The notes below the pieces were generated by a model. That model made no database searches, was not told the origin of the DNA, and saw only the letters and a program-made list of their open reading frames with translations. From positions 1 through 64,000 of the forward strand of contig NZ_MKUD01000019.1 of assembly GCF_001898575.1 (NCBI RefSeq): a stretch of 64,000 nucleotides of DNA, in the 5' to 3' direction. This DNA is from Spirosoma sp. 48-14 (lineage in GTDB: Bacteria > Bacteroidota > Bacteroidia > Cytophagales > Spirosomataceae). Positions within the stretch are counted from its first letter, which is position 1. Every line of letters starts with the position of its first letter. Of this stretch, positions 16,654-25,790 are shown piece after piece. The translations under genes and the position numbers were made by a program.

Positions 16654-17901
16654 TCAGTTTAAGCCCATCGGGCTGACGATCCCATTCAGGTCATAGACGA
16701 TCTTTCCGCCTTTGATTGTCATTTCGCATTCAAATTTTTGCTTAGCCATTAGTTTATAGCCTGTTTTATCATACAAGCCAAAATTACCCTGCCGCATACT
16801 CAGAATAGCCACATCGGCAATGGCTCCGACCGACAGATGACCCAGGTTTTCGCGCTTGATGACCTGCGCCGGAGTCCAGGTACTAGCCCGGATTACACTA
16901 GGAATATCCTCTCCCATCGCTACGAATTTCGACATGATACTGAGGATATCTTTCATCGAGCCATTCATACTGCCTGTGTGCAAGTCGGTACTGATGGTGG
17001 TTGGATAAAACTTGCTTTTGATAGCCGGAATCGCCTGTGAGAAATTAAAGCTGGCCCCACCATAGCCCACATCAAACACAACACCTCGTTTGCGGGCCTC
17101 CCAAACAAATGGTTTTACGGTTTTGGTGGCTTCATCCACAATCGTTTCCCGGACATTGTTGGGCAATAGCGTATAGGTATGCGTAAAAATATCGCCCGGA
17201 CGCAGGTGTTTCAAAAATAGGTCTTCCAGAGGTAATGGGGGTTGACTGCCACCGAAATCAACCATCACCGGCATGCCTGCCAGCGTGCCAGCCTCCACCG
17301 CATGATCGACAGGGGCCCAGCTTGCGCCCTGAAAATGAGCTACTTTAAAGCCAACCACATCGTTCTTATTCTCCATGGCCACCCGGGCCGCCTGCTTCGG
17401 ATCCATGTCGGTAGTGTCCTGCTCGAATTTGCCGCCCCGCATGCCCTCGCCTACAATATTGAGAAACGACAATACCCGCGTTTTGGCCGTTAGGATGATG
17501 TTCTGCTTGAAGGTTTCGAAGGATTTCCAGCCTGCCCCGCCCGCATCGACAATCGTTGTAACACCCGTGCGAAAGGTAAAGCCATCGGGCGCTACGGCCG
17601 TGGCTCCATTGCTCAGGTAATGATTGGGTTGTGTACCGTAAAAGACATGCCCGTGCAAATCAATCAGGCCGGGAGTTACGTACATACCTTTTGCATTCAC
17701 CACCTGTCTGGCCTGACTGGCGTCAATGGATTTGGCCACCTGCACGATTTTTCCGTCGGTAATCGCTACATCCATCAGGGCATCGATGTTATTCTTCGGA
17801 TCAATCAGGTGCCCACCTTTGATAAGAACACTATACAACTGGGCATCAGCCGTATAGCCTGATATACAGATAAGGGTAAGGAATAGAATAATCTTTTGCA
17901 T
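16654..17901 (-). CDS. Secreted amidohydrolase/deacetylase (dihydroorotase-like)
   Basis: A 415-residue metal-dependent amidohydrolase with a Sec signal peptide (1-20, YTADA-Q). Metal ligands visible are H83 and H85 in DLHGH, the probable bridging lysine K186 in GFKVAHF, H241 in FTHTY and D306 in STDLHTG. The short N-terminal beta domain (VLIKGGHLIDP) is typical. It belongs to the EF0837-type amidohydrolases, whose genes often neighbour SelA-like PLP enzymes, as here (37 bp). It probably removes an acyl group from an amino compound in the periplasm before the PLP step. The exact substrate is unknown. Confidence 0.85.
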   Translation of the reverse strand: MQKIILFLTLICISGYTADAQLYSVLIKGGHLIDPKNNIDALMDVAITDGKIVQVAKSIDASQARQVVNAKGMYVTPGLIDLHGHVFYGTQPNHYLSNGATAVAPDGFTFRTGVTTIVDAGGAGWKSFETFKQNIILTAKTRVLSFLNIVGEGMRGGKFEQDTTDMDPKQAARVAMENKNDVVGFKVAHFQGASWAPVDHAVEAGTLAGMPVMVDFGGSQPPLPLEDLFLKHLRPGDIFTHTYTLLPNNVRETIVDEATKTVKPFVWEARKRGVVFDVGYGGASFNFSQAIPAIKSKFYPTTISTDLHTGSMNGSMKDILSIMSKFVAMGEDIPSVIRASTWTPAQVIKRENLGHLSVGAIADVAILSMRQGNFGLYDKTGYKLMAKQKFECEMTIKGGKIVYDLNGIVSPMGLN

Positions 17902-17938
17902 ACGCTACGTAAGGTTTACTGTAAACCAGATGTGGACT

Positions 17939-19159
17939 TTATACCGAACCCTTAGCCAGTTCTTCTTTTAAGCGGGCAGCTACGATTTTTTCTTCACCGG
18001 ACTTCAGCATCCAGGTTGTCATGCCGATGGTCTTTCCATCGCTGACGATCTCAATGGAGGGGGTTCCATTCCGTAAACCCTCCTGCACTGCTTTGGCTGT
18101 AAGATTCACTTTGGTTGTATCCCAGCTTATGCGCAGCGTTGGGGTATGGTTTCCCAGCTCAGGTGCGAACGTTTCGACGCTTACTCCCTTCACACTTTTA
18201 GCGGCTTCGGTAATGTGGGCGGCCCGTTCTTCCAGCATTTTCCAGTCTTTGGCCTGATCACGGGCAATGAACTTTTCAAGGGCTACATACATGCCCAGAA
18301 TTTCTTCTTTGTTCACTTTCATGCCCCGCCCGATGGTCGATCCGCGCGGTGGCATACTAAGCCGGGCTGCATCGATGTACATTTTTTTACCCATGAGCAA
18401 ACCCGCACTTTGTGGCCCACGCATAGCTTTTCCACCTGATACACAGACCAAGTCGAAGCCCATATCATTGAATTTCCATAGGTTTTCGACAGGGGGCACA
18501 TCGGCGGCAATATCGATCATGGTGGGAATATTGTGCTTCTTACCCAGATCGACCCACTGCTGATGCATGATCTTACCTTTGTCGGACTGGATATTCAAAA
18601 ACCAGAGCATGGCGGTTTTCGGATTGATTGCCTTTTCAAGCTCGTCAACCGTTTCCACGAACACAATTTTACACCCTGTATTGGTCAGGGCATGGGAGTA
18701 CCCGACATTGTGGCCCTTCTGCACAATCACTTCCGATTTAATGTCGGTACCATCGAGGTGCGGCAGCTGCTCCACTTTTTTCTGGTCCATGCCCGTCAGT
18801 ACACCAGCGAGACCCAGGGTCATTGCCGAAAAACAACCAGCGGTTACCACGGCCGATTCAGCATGGGTCAGAGCGGCAATTTTTTCGCCCACTTTGGTCT
18901 GCACATCGTCCAGCATCATAAACTCTTTCGACGACGCCAGAATGGTACTAACAACATCGTCGTCCATGAGCGAACCTGTCATAGCCGTATACGTGCCAGC
19001 TGCGTTGATGAAGGTTCGGATACCTAATTCTTTCACCAGATTACGGGGAGCCAGGGCCGGAGCTACCAGGGGCGAGGCAACGGACGCACCCTCGCCAAAT
19101 AAACCGCCAACCAGCGGCATAGCCGATAAGTGTTTGATTAATGTTCGTCTGCTGAGCAT
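17939..19159 (-). CDS. SelA-like PLP-dependent lyase with twin-arginine leader
   Basis: A 406-residue fold-type I PLP enzyme related to selenocysteine synthase and D-glucosaminate-6-phosphate ammonia lyase. The leader MLSRRTLIKHLSAMPLVGGLFG has the SRRTLIK twin-arginine motif. The catalytic domain has GTYTAMTGS near the N-terminus, D216 in MIDIAAD to contact the pyridine nitrogen, and Schiff-base lysine K244 in SGGKAMRGPQ. A cofactor-loaded enzyme fits Tat export. It lies between a RidA gene and the amidohydrolase gene, so ammonia elimination generating an enamine for RidA is the best guess. The family is secure, the reaction inferred. Confidence 0.85.
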   Translation of the reverse strand: MLSRRTLIKHLSAMPLVGGLFGEGASVASPLVAPALAPRNLVKELGIRTFINAAGTYTAMTGSLMDDDVVSTILASSKEFMMLDDVQTKVGEKIAALTHAESAVVTAGCFSAMTLGLAGVLTGMDQKKVEQLPHLDGTDIKSEVIVQKGHNVGYSHALTNTGCKIVFVETVDELEKAINPKTAMLWFLNIQSDKGKIMHQQWVDLGKKHNIPTMIDIAADVPPVENLWKFNDMGFDLVCVSGGKAMRGPQSAGLLMGKKMYIDAARLSMPPRGSTIGRGMKVNKEEILGMYVALEKFIARDQAKDWKMLEERAAHITEAAKSVKGVSVETFAPELGNHTPTLRISWDTTKVNLTAKAVQEGLRNGTPSIEIVSDGKTIGMTTWMLKSGEEKIVAARLKEELAKGSV

Positions 19160-19216
19160 GATTGGTTTATTTCTGTATTGTTAAAGGAATAATGATCTGA
19201 TTAATGTGGCTCATAG

Positions 19217-19264
19217 GAGGTGGGTGTGAAGTCAGCTACTCATAGCTGACTTCACACCCACCTC
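19217..19264. repeat. 21-bp perfect hairpin inside the SusCD-PLP locus
   Basis: Two perfect 21-base arms at 19217-19237 and 19244-19264 (core AGCTGAC/GTCAGCT, CACCCACCTC/GAGGTGGGTG) flank a 6-nt loop. It sits 58 bp before the PLP enzyme start and 150 bp after the RidA stop on the same strand. With no T-run after it, it could act in RNA processing, partial termination or stability, or be an intergenic repeat. Confidence 0.7.
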
Positions 19265-19331
19265 ACGAATATCCCGATTCCAGTGAAAAGAAGTCAAGAT
19301 TAGACAACCCCCTAAAAAAGAGGACGATACA

Positions 19332-19403
19332 CTAAAAATACCCTTACCCGTCGAGCGCGTTTCCACCGTGCAGCTATATCGCTGAAAGCAAGGGTGTTTT
19401 TAG
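19332..19403 (-). terminator. Possible weak terminator after the first RidA gene
   Basis: CTAAAAATACCCTT at 19332-19345 pairs with 19390-19403 with one mismatch (a G-U pair in RNA) across a 44-nt loop. On the minus strand it ends in ATTTTTAG. It lies just after the RidA stop at 19413. The long loop makes it uncertain. Confidence 0.35.
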
Positions 19404-19412
19404 CCATAAGCC

Positions 19413-19853
19413 TTAGACATACGCAATACAATCCATTTCCACCAGTGAGTTACCCGGTACACCTGCACGTGGAGCTACAGTTGTCCGAACGGGCGGTTTG
19501 GGACCAAAACGACCTTTGAACACCTCGTTCATCGGCTTGTAATCCTTCAGGTCATGGAGATAAACATTCACCTTCAATACCTTCTCCATCGATGAACCCG
19601 CTTTGGTCAGTTCTTTCGCCATTTCGTTAAGCACATGGTCGGTATGCGCTTTGATGTCGCCCTCAAAATGAGCCCCTATTCCGAAAATGAAAACCAGATT
19701 ATCCAGCTTCTTCGCACTCGAATACAAGGGTACGTCCTGATGGACACCTCCATCCGTCACCTGATGGTCGGCAGACTTCATGGATGTCAGTCCCGCCAGG
19801 CTGGCGGCTGACGAAAAAAGTCGTCTGAAAAGCGAGTGGCGTTGTAATCTCAT
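19413..19853 (-). CDS. RidA-family deaminase, second copy
   Basis: A 146-residue RidA-family protein, paralog of the one at 16105. R123 in PPVRTTVAP and E139 in LVEMDCIAY are conserved. The hydrophobic leader MRLQRHSLFRRLFSSAASLAGL retains the layout of the sister protein but has QRHSLFRR in place of a clean twin-arginine motif, so the export route is less certain. It follows the SusD gene by 12 bp and is therefore expressed with the transporter. It probably clears reactive enamines made by the PLP enzyme downstream. Two RidA copies in one locus is unusual. Confidence 0.87.
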   Translation of the reverse strand: MRLQRHSLFRRLFSSAASLAGLTSMKSADHQVTDGGVHQDVPLYSSAKKLDNLVFIFGIGAHFEGDIKAHTDHVLNEMAKELTKAGSSMEKVLKVNVYLHDLKDYKPMNEVFKGRFGPKPPVRTTVAPRAGVPGNSLVEMDCIAYV

Positions 19854-19865
19854 GTGCCTATCTTC

Positions 19866-21428
19866 TTACTTATCCCACCAAACCACACTCGACAGGGTAT
19901 TGGTACCGCCCTGGCGCGTTCGCGCTTCGATGAAATTGGTTTTGTTATACGTCTCTTCCGAATCAGGGATTACGAAGCGGGTTGGAATCTTGCCCCCAGT
20001 CAAATTACCTGGATAATTGGTCGGCGTCAACACGGGATAACCCGTACGACGCCAGTTCGAGAAAATCTCGTATTCGTCTTCCAGGAAAAGGGATACCCAT
20101 TTCTGTGTACTGATCTGCTCCATCTGCTGGGCTACCGTGCCGCCGGTTTTGTACGGATTAGCAACCAGATAAGCATTGATCTTCGCGTCGGAAATAACGC
20201 CCCCCGTACCAAAAAGTGACCACTGACGCATACCGGCTTTTACTGCATTGGTGTAGGCTGCTTCCGCCGAACTCCCTGTATACCAACCCCGAACAGCCGC
20301 TTCGGCCAGCAACAGATATATTTCGGCATTGGTCATTACCAGCAACGGGGCACTGTATTTCAGCAGTGTGTTTGGATTGGGTTCCGAAAACGAGTTGAAG
20401 TTCGCGGGCAGACTGTTATAGGCTGCGTTGGGCATACCACTTTGCAGGGCGGTAGTGGTATCGGCCGTAAACGTTTTATTGTCTGTGGTTGTCCACACAA
20501 TCGAAATTACGTTCAGCCGTGGATCTTTGGTATTCTTCAGATAATCGATCAGGGTTTTGGCAAACTTCCCTCCTTCTACGTTATCGCCACCGGGTGTCAC
20601 GTAATCGGTGCTGAGCAGGCCACTGGCAATAAAGTTCCGGCTGGCCGTTTGCGATCCATCCACATAGGCAATGGTAGCCCGGTCGGCATCATCCAGAATT
20701 ACCCCACCGGCAATGGCTTTCTGTACCCATGTTTTCGCCGTTGTCGGATCTACTTCGGTCAGGCGCATCCCTAAGCGTAGCATCAGCGAATACGCGAATT
20801 TCTTCCACTTGGTCACGTCGCCCCCAAACATCAGGTCGGCATTTCCGAACGTTCCTTTCGAGGCATCGAAGGCCGCAATCGACTCGTCAAGCTCCTTGAG
20901 CAGATCAGCATAGATGGTCTGCTGCGTATCGTATTTGGGACTGTAGTTCTTATCCGACAGTGCTTTTCCTGCATCGAAATACGGAATATCGCCATAGATG
21001 TCGGTTAACCGGTGGAATATATACGCTTTCCAGATACGGGCTGCCGACAGTTTGTTCACATTTAGCGCATTGCCCGAAACGGCATCGATCACCTGCCGAA
21101 TGGAGATGATAGCGCCCTGTCCGGCGGTAGTTCCGGCGTAGGCATTCCAGTTGCCCGTCGAATAGCTGTAGTTAAAATATTTGTCCCCGGCTGCCGGTAC
21201 TTCCTTGTAAGTAGCAAAGTGCTGCATCGACTGGCCGATGGTCAGGTAGGCGGCTCCCGTAAAGTTGGTACTCACTCCGTCCAGCTGAGCGCGGGTGAAC
21301 AGATACTCCGGAACAACCTCAGCATATTTATTAGGGTCAACGTTCATCTCCTCGAAGCCCTTATCGCAGGCTGTCAGAAGCAGAAATAACGGAGCCACGA
21401 AACCTATTTTTTTGATCAGACTCTTCAT
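19866..21428 (-). CDS. SusD/RagB-family outer-membrane lipoprotein
   Basis: A 520-residue SusD-like lipoprotein with lipobox LTAC (Cys20) followed by DKGFEEMNVDPN, typical of the SusD-like group 2. TPR-like helical segments and the C-terminal WRRTGYPVLTP and NKTNFIEARTRQGG motifs match the family. It forms the lid of the SusC transporter on the cell surface and captures the substrate. It lies 18 bp after susC and 12 bp before a RidA gene. Partner enzymes suggest an amino-containing small molecule or acylated amino compound rather than a glycan, since no glycoside hydrolase is in the locus. Confidence 0.93.
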   Translation of the reverse strand: MKSLIKKIGFVAPLFLLLTACDKGFEEMNVDPNKYAEVVPEYLFTRAQLDGVSTNFTGAAYLTIGQSMQHFATYKEVPAAGDKYFNYSYSTGNWNAYAGTTAGQGAIISIRQVIDAVSGNALNVNKLSAARIWKAYIFHRLTDIYGDIPYFDAGKALSDKNYSPKYDTQQTIYADLLKELDESIAAFDASKGTFGNADLMFGGDVTKWKKFAYSLMLRLGMRLTEVDPTTAKTWVQKAIAGGVILDDADRATIAYVDGSQTASRNFIASGLLSTDYVTPGGDNVEGGKFAKTLIDYLKNTKDPRLNVISIVWTTTDNKTFTADTTTALQSGMPNAAYNSLPANFNSFSEPNPNTLLKYSAPLLVMTNAEIYLLLAEAAVRGWYTGSSAEAAYTNAVKAGMRQWSLFGTGGVISDAKINAYLVANPYKTGGTVAQQMEQISTQKWVSLFLEDEYEIFSNWRRTGYPVLTPTNYPGNLTGGKIPTRFVIPDSEETYNKTNFIEARTRQGGTNTLSSVVWWDK

Positions 21429-21446
21429 GGTCAGGATGTTATCAGG

Positions 21447-24400
21447 TTAGAATTTCACTTGTAAGCTTACACCAAGGCTGCGGGTTCTGGGTACGCCAAA
21501 GGCTTCCAGGCCCTGCGCGTTCGTGCTGGTGTAGCCCGACTCCGGGTCGAAATACTGATTCTTCTTATCCTTGTACAGAATAGCCAGGTTTCGGGCCACA
21601 AACGAGATCGACGCCGATTGTAGCTTCAGGAACGACAGTTTGCTGACCGGAAGGTTATAGCTGAAGATGATCTGACGGAGCTTCACGAAATCGTTATTGA
21701 ACATGAACATAGCCGTGTAGTTCTTGTCGTTGTCGTAATAGGTGTCTACATCTTCCTTCGCCCAGGTTTTGGTGAACGGTGCCCCTTCCGGCGTTACACC
21801 CGTAACGGTAATCCCTGTTTCGCGACCTGGTAGGGTTTCCTGCGGCAGACCGAAGCGATATGCATACTGGTACAGGTTCGAATACACGATGCTGCCAAAC
21901 TTCCCATCGACCAGAATGTTGAGCGAGAAGTTTTTATAGCGGAAATTATTGGTAATCCCCATCGTCAGTGGCGGGGTGCCCTGCCCGATTTCCTGTAGAT
22001 CGCCCCGAACGGCGTAACCGCTAGCCGTGTTGAACACTACATTACCGTTGGCGTCGGTCTTTTTCCGATACCCCCATACCGTACCATAAGGCCGATCTAA
22101 TACGTTACGAACCAATCCTCCACCAACGCCAGTTCCCACATCGATACCCGTCAGTCCGTCGGCCAACCGCTCAATTTTGCTCTTGTTATAGGCCATGTTG
22201 TAGCTCAAATCCCAGCTAAAATCAGCCTTCCGAATCGGTGTTCCGGTCAGCAGAAGTTCAACCCCTTTGTTACTCAGTTCTCCCACGTTCAGCAAGGCCG
22301 AAGTATAACCCGACGAAAGAGCAATGTTTGAGGTAACGATGTCGTTGGTGGTCTTTCGGTTGTATAACGTCAGATCAAAACCCAGTCGATTGTTCAGGAA
22401 CTTGGCTTCAATACCGCCTTCGTAGGTTGTTGAGGTCAGCGGTTTCAGGTCGGGGTTTGGCACCTGCGACGACGAGAGCACCTGCACCGGACGGCCATTG
22501 TGCCCACCCTGCTGCATCGAATAGTACTGGTAAATCTGGTAGGCATTAACCGTAGCGCCCCCAACCTGTGCATACGACGCCCGCAACTTGGCAAAGCTAA
22601 CCGCCTTGGGTAACCGCAGGGCATCCGACAGAATGAACGAGCCCCCCACCGAAGGATAGAAAATGCTGTTGCGCTTGGGATTCAGCACCGAAAACCAATC
22701 CTGCCGACCCGAAAGCGTCAGAAACGCCAGGTTTTTATACCCAAAATCGACTGAGCCAAATACCGAGTTGATGGCACTTTTCATGTACGTTGGGGTGGTC
22801 GTCGACGTAGCCAGGTTCGTGTAGCTGTAGAAATACGGTACTGTAAACTCACTACCGGCAATCAGCGTCTGGTCGTAAATAGATCGCTGGGCATTTGCCC
22901 CCAACAGCGCCGAAAAACTCAGGTCCGATAGCAGGTTGGTATTGTAGTTCAGCGTCAGCATGCCGTTGGTTTCTGAAGCGCTGGTCTTGCGTGCTTCGTA
23001 GGTTCCCAAAGGCTGGTACGCGTTGTTGGTTGGCTGTACGTATTCCGATTGGAAGCTGTAAAAATCCTGACTGACGCTCCCTTTCAGGAACAGGTTGTCC
23101 AGAATGTCGTATCGGATACTTCCCTGGCTGATAAAGCGATTTTTGGTATCGTCGTTTTTGAACTTATTAACCACGAAATACGGATTTGGAGCCGCCGGAA
23201 CCGGGTTCCATTCCATTTCTTTCCCGGTTACCGGATCATATCCCGGTGCCAGGCTGCGGATATCGACCACGTTGGCCACCAGGTACGTAGCCCAGTGCGG
23301 GTTCATATCGGCATAGCCTACTTTGGGCCGGTTGGTCGCTTCTTCATAATTGTACTGGAAAACCGTTTCGATACTCAGCTTTTTACCCAGAAACGCATTC
23401 AGGTTCAGATTGGCAATCCGCCGGGCAAAGGACGAATTCGGCACAATGCTGTTCGACTGGGTATTGTTCAGACCTAACCGGAAATTAACCGACTCATTGC
23501 CACCCGTGAAGGCCACCGAATTGATGTAGTTGCTGCCGGTCCGATAGAAGTTTTTCAGGTTATCTTTCTGAGGTGAATAGGGATGCAGTTGCCCATCGAC
23601 CTGAATCGTTGGCTGACCGTCCATCCGGGCCCCGTACGACAGACGTCCCGTGCTTTTGGCTTCGGTGACAGTCGTTGGCTTTTTCCCATCTAAGCCCTGC
23701 CCAAATTCATACTGCCAGTTTGGAATCACAGCAATACTTTCGAAGGTCGTATTGCTGTTGATCTCTACCCCTACGCCTTTCTGACCACGGCCTTTTTTCG
23801 TCGTAATCAGAATAACCCCATTCGATGCGCGAGCGCCATATAAGGCAGCCGCCGGACCGCCTTTCAGCACGCTAATCGACTCAATATCATCAGGATTAAT
23901 CCCCCCGATACCATCACCCCGGTCTACGTTCATGCCGTTGCCGTCGGAAGCTGTACCTCCACCAGGAATACTGTTGTCCATCGGCATCCCATTGATTACA
24001 TACAACGGCTGGTTATTTCCGTTGAGCGAGCCATTACCCCGGATAATGATCCGGCTCGAACCACCCGGCCCTGTAGCCATACCTGTCGCATTGACCCCGG
24101 CAATTTTACCCGTCAGTGCATTCGCCACGTTATTCTCACGAGCCTGCGTAAACTCGCTTCCTTTCACTTCGGAAACGGCATAGGCCAATGCTTTTTTCTC
24201 CTTCGAAATCCCCAGCGCTGTTACAACTACCTCGCCCAGGCTGGTGGCGCCTTCTTTCAGGCTGACATCGATTACTGATCGGCCAGATACGGCAATTTCC
24301 TGCGCTGTAAAGCCAATGTAGGAAAAGATAACCGTAGCCTGCGCACTGGTCAGATTAAGGGTGTACTTACCCTCACTGTCCGTTACAGTTCCTTTGGCCG

Positions 24401-24566
24401 AACCTTTTTCCAGGATTGTTACGCCCGGAAGCGGTTGCCCATCGCCTGCATTGATCACTTTCCCGGAAATCGTCTGCGCAAAGGTGGCAGCACTTACCAA
24501 CCAAAGTGTCATCAGGAGCGTACCTCGTCGGGTAAGCCAATGTCGTAGTATACATTTCATAAGCAT
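21447..24566 (-). CDS. SusC/RagA-family TonB-dependent receptor
   Basis: A 1039-residue outer-membrane transporter. A signal peptide (about 1-30, ending TFAQ) precedes a CarboxypepD_reg-like domain (31-115, ISGKVINAGDGQPLPGVTI). The plug domain (about 120-255) has the SusC-type NGVILITTKKG and SVLKGGPAAALYG motifs. The beta-barrel ends with a terminal aromatic-type strand, SLGVSLQVKF. It pairs with SusD for TonB-driven uptake. A second ATG two codons in is an equally good start. Regulation is probably from the 438-bp gap shared with the divergent DeoR gene. The substrate is unknown. Confidence 0.95.
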   Translation of the reverse strand: MLMKCILRHWLTRRGTLLMTLWLVSAATFAQTISGKVINAGDGQPLPGVTILEKGSAKGTVTDSEGKYTLNLTSAQATVIFSYIGFTAQEIAVSGRSVIDVSLKEGATSLGEVVVTALGISKEKKALAYAVSEVKGSEFTQARENNVANALTGKIAGVNATGMATGPGGSSRIIIRGNGSLNGNNQPLYVINGMPMDNSIPGGGTASDGNGMNVDRGDGIGGINPDDIESISVLKGGPAAALYGARASNGVILITTKKGRGQKGVGVEINSNTTFESIAVIPNWQYEFGQGLDGKKPTTVTEAKSTGRLSYGARMDGQPTIQVDGQLHPYSPQKDNLKNFYRTGSNYINSVAFTGGNESVNFRLGLNNTQSNSIVPNSSFARRIANLNLNAFLGKKLSIETVFQYNYEEATNRPKVGYADMNPHWATYLVANVVDIRSLAPGYDPVTGKEMEWNPVPAAPNPYFVVNKFKNDDTKNRFISQGSIRYDILDNLFLKGSVSQDFYSFQSEYVQPTNNAYQPLGTYEARKTSASETNGMLTLNYNTNLLSDLSFSALLGANAQRSIYDQTLIAGSEFTVPYFYSYTNLATSTTTPTYMKSAINSVFGSVDFGYKNLAFLTLSGRQDWFSVLNPKRNSIFYPSVGGSFILSDALRLPKAVSFAKLRASYAQVGGATVNAYQIYQYYSMQQGGHNGRPVQVLSSSQVPNPDLKPLTSTTYEGGIEAKFLNNRLGFDLTLYNRKTTNDIVTSNIALSSGYTSALLNVGELSNKGVELLLTGTPIRKADFSWDLSYNMAYNKSKIERLADGLTGIDVGTGVGGGLVRNVLDRPYGTVWGYRKKTDANGNVVFNTASGYAVRGDLQEIGQGTPPLTMGITNNFRYKNFSLNILVDGKFGSIVYSNLYQYAYRFGLPQETLPGRETGITVTGVTPEGAPFTKTWAKEDVDTYYDNDKNYTAMFMFNNDFVKLRQIIFSYNLPVSKLSFLKLQSASISFVARNLAILYKDKKNQYFDPESGYTSTNAQGLEAFGVPRTRSLGVSLQVKF

Positions 24567-25004
24567 ACACGTGGTTAATGTGATTAGTTAGGTTAATACT
24601 GGAAAGGCGACTATTTTGCAAATACCGCAACCTTATTTTGCAATATTTGCACAAGTATACGCATTAAAAAAGCCTTAAAGCAATTTTAATTCGCCTTTTT
24701 TGCAGCATAGCACATAAAATATATGCAAAACCTGCGTTTTTATTCTTATTTCTATAGTAAAGCTAAGAACTATGCAAATTTTGCAAAAGTCAAGAGTGGG
24801 GTCGAATTAGTATCCCCCTTCTCTTTGCCCTGCCAGGGATCGGACCATTCATACGACTGATGTGATCATAGTATCGTGCAAGTGGCCCGTGAGGAGATAC
24901 ATCCCGGAAAAGCCACCGCAAACGGTAAACAGAAAACCGTACTAGGTTAGACTTGGTTTATTTTCCACTTTTACATTTCGATTACCAGGATTTGTTGTAA
25001 CAGT
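24567..25004. promoter_or_regulatory. Divergent control region of susC and deoR with TTTGCA cluster
   Basis: Six to eight copies of TTTGCA or its complement TGCAAA occur between 24615 and 24787: 24615-24622 and 24780-24787 (both as palindromic TTTGCAAA), 24637-24642, 24646-24651, 24699-24704, 24724-24729 and 24773-24778. This is far above chance. They are upstream of susC and are candidate operators, perhaps for the DeoR protein encoded divergently. A TACATTTC element near 24971-24980 may be part of the deoR promoter. Confidence 0.55.
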
Positions 25005-25763
25005 ATGTCTATAGCCTTTTTAAAAGACGAGCGCAAACAACTAATTATCAAGCAGATAAACCTCCACACACGTGTTAATCTGACCGATTTAGCGAATGCC
25101 CTGAATGTATCGGAGGATACCATCCGACGCGACATTAATGACCTTTCAGATGAAGGAAAGTTGATAAAAATTCGTGGAGGGGCCATGTCGAAAGCCTATC
25201 ACCATTCGTCACAAATTCAGGAAACTTACGCGCATACGAACAAAAAGATCATTGCCGAAAAAACAGTGACGTTGCTGCGGGATGGCATGTTGATCCTGAT
25301 GGGGGGCGGAACCACCATCAGGGAGTTCATTAAACTGATCCCTGCTGATTTACGGGCTACGTTTATTACCGTCAATCCTCTATCGGCGGTTGAGCTACTG
25401 GATAAACCTAACCTGGAAATCATCATGATTGGCGGACAAATCTCGCGGTACAGCCAGATGAGCGTCGGTGGCGAAGTGTACCAGCGCTTATCCGAACTTC
25501 GAGTCGATTTGTGCATTATGGGCACCAATGCCATCGATGCCAAAGAAGGCCTTTCCGACTCCGACTGGGAAACCGTACAAGCCAAAAAAGCGATGATCCG
25601 AGCAGCTCAGAAAGTGGCCGTGCTATGCATATCCGAGAAAATGAACAGTGTAATGCGCATGAAAATTGCCGATCTGGATCAGGTCGATTACCTCATCACC
25701 GAACTCCCAGCCGATTCGCCACAACTTGCCCCCTACCAGGGCGGCAAAACAACGGTGTTGTAA
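25005..25763 (+). CDS. DeoR-family transcriptional regulator
   Basis: A 252-residue repressor-type regulator. The N-terminal winged helix (1-57) has the DeoR signature VNLTDLANALNVSEDTIRRDI, followed by the sugar-phosphate sensing domain (about 75-235) with MGGGTTIREF and MIGGQISRYSQMSVGG. Family members bind phosphorylated sugars or related acids. Being divergent from the SusCD-PLP-amidohydrolase locus, it is the obvious regulator of that locus. That role is inferred from position only. Confidence 0.9.
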   Translation: MSIAFLKDERKQLIIKQINLHTRVNLTDLANALNVSEDTIRRDINDLSDEGKLIKIRGGAMSKAYHHSSQIQETYAHTNKKIIAEKTVTLLRDGMLILMGGGTTIREFIKLIPADLRATFITVNPLSAVELLDKPNLEIIMIGGQISRYSQMSVGGEVYQRLSELRVDLCIMGTNAIDAKEGLSDSDWETVQAKKAMIRAAQKVAVLCISEKMNSVMRMKIADLDQVDYLITELPADSPQLAPYQGGKTTVL

Positions 25764-25790
25764 GAACTCACCTACCCTGTGCGGTTATGT

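Noticed and set aside
18533..19184. Long plus-strand open frames opposite the PLP enzyme gene
   Set aside because: They are mirror frames caused by the codon use of the real minus-strand gene, which carries a complete catalytic motif set.
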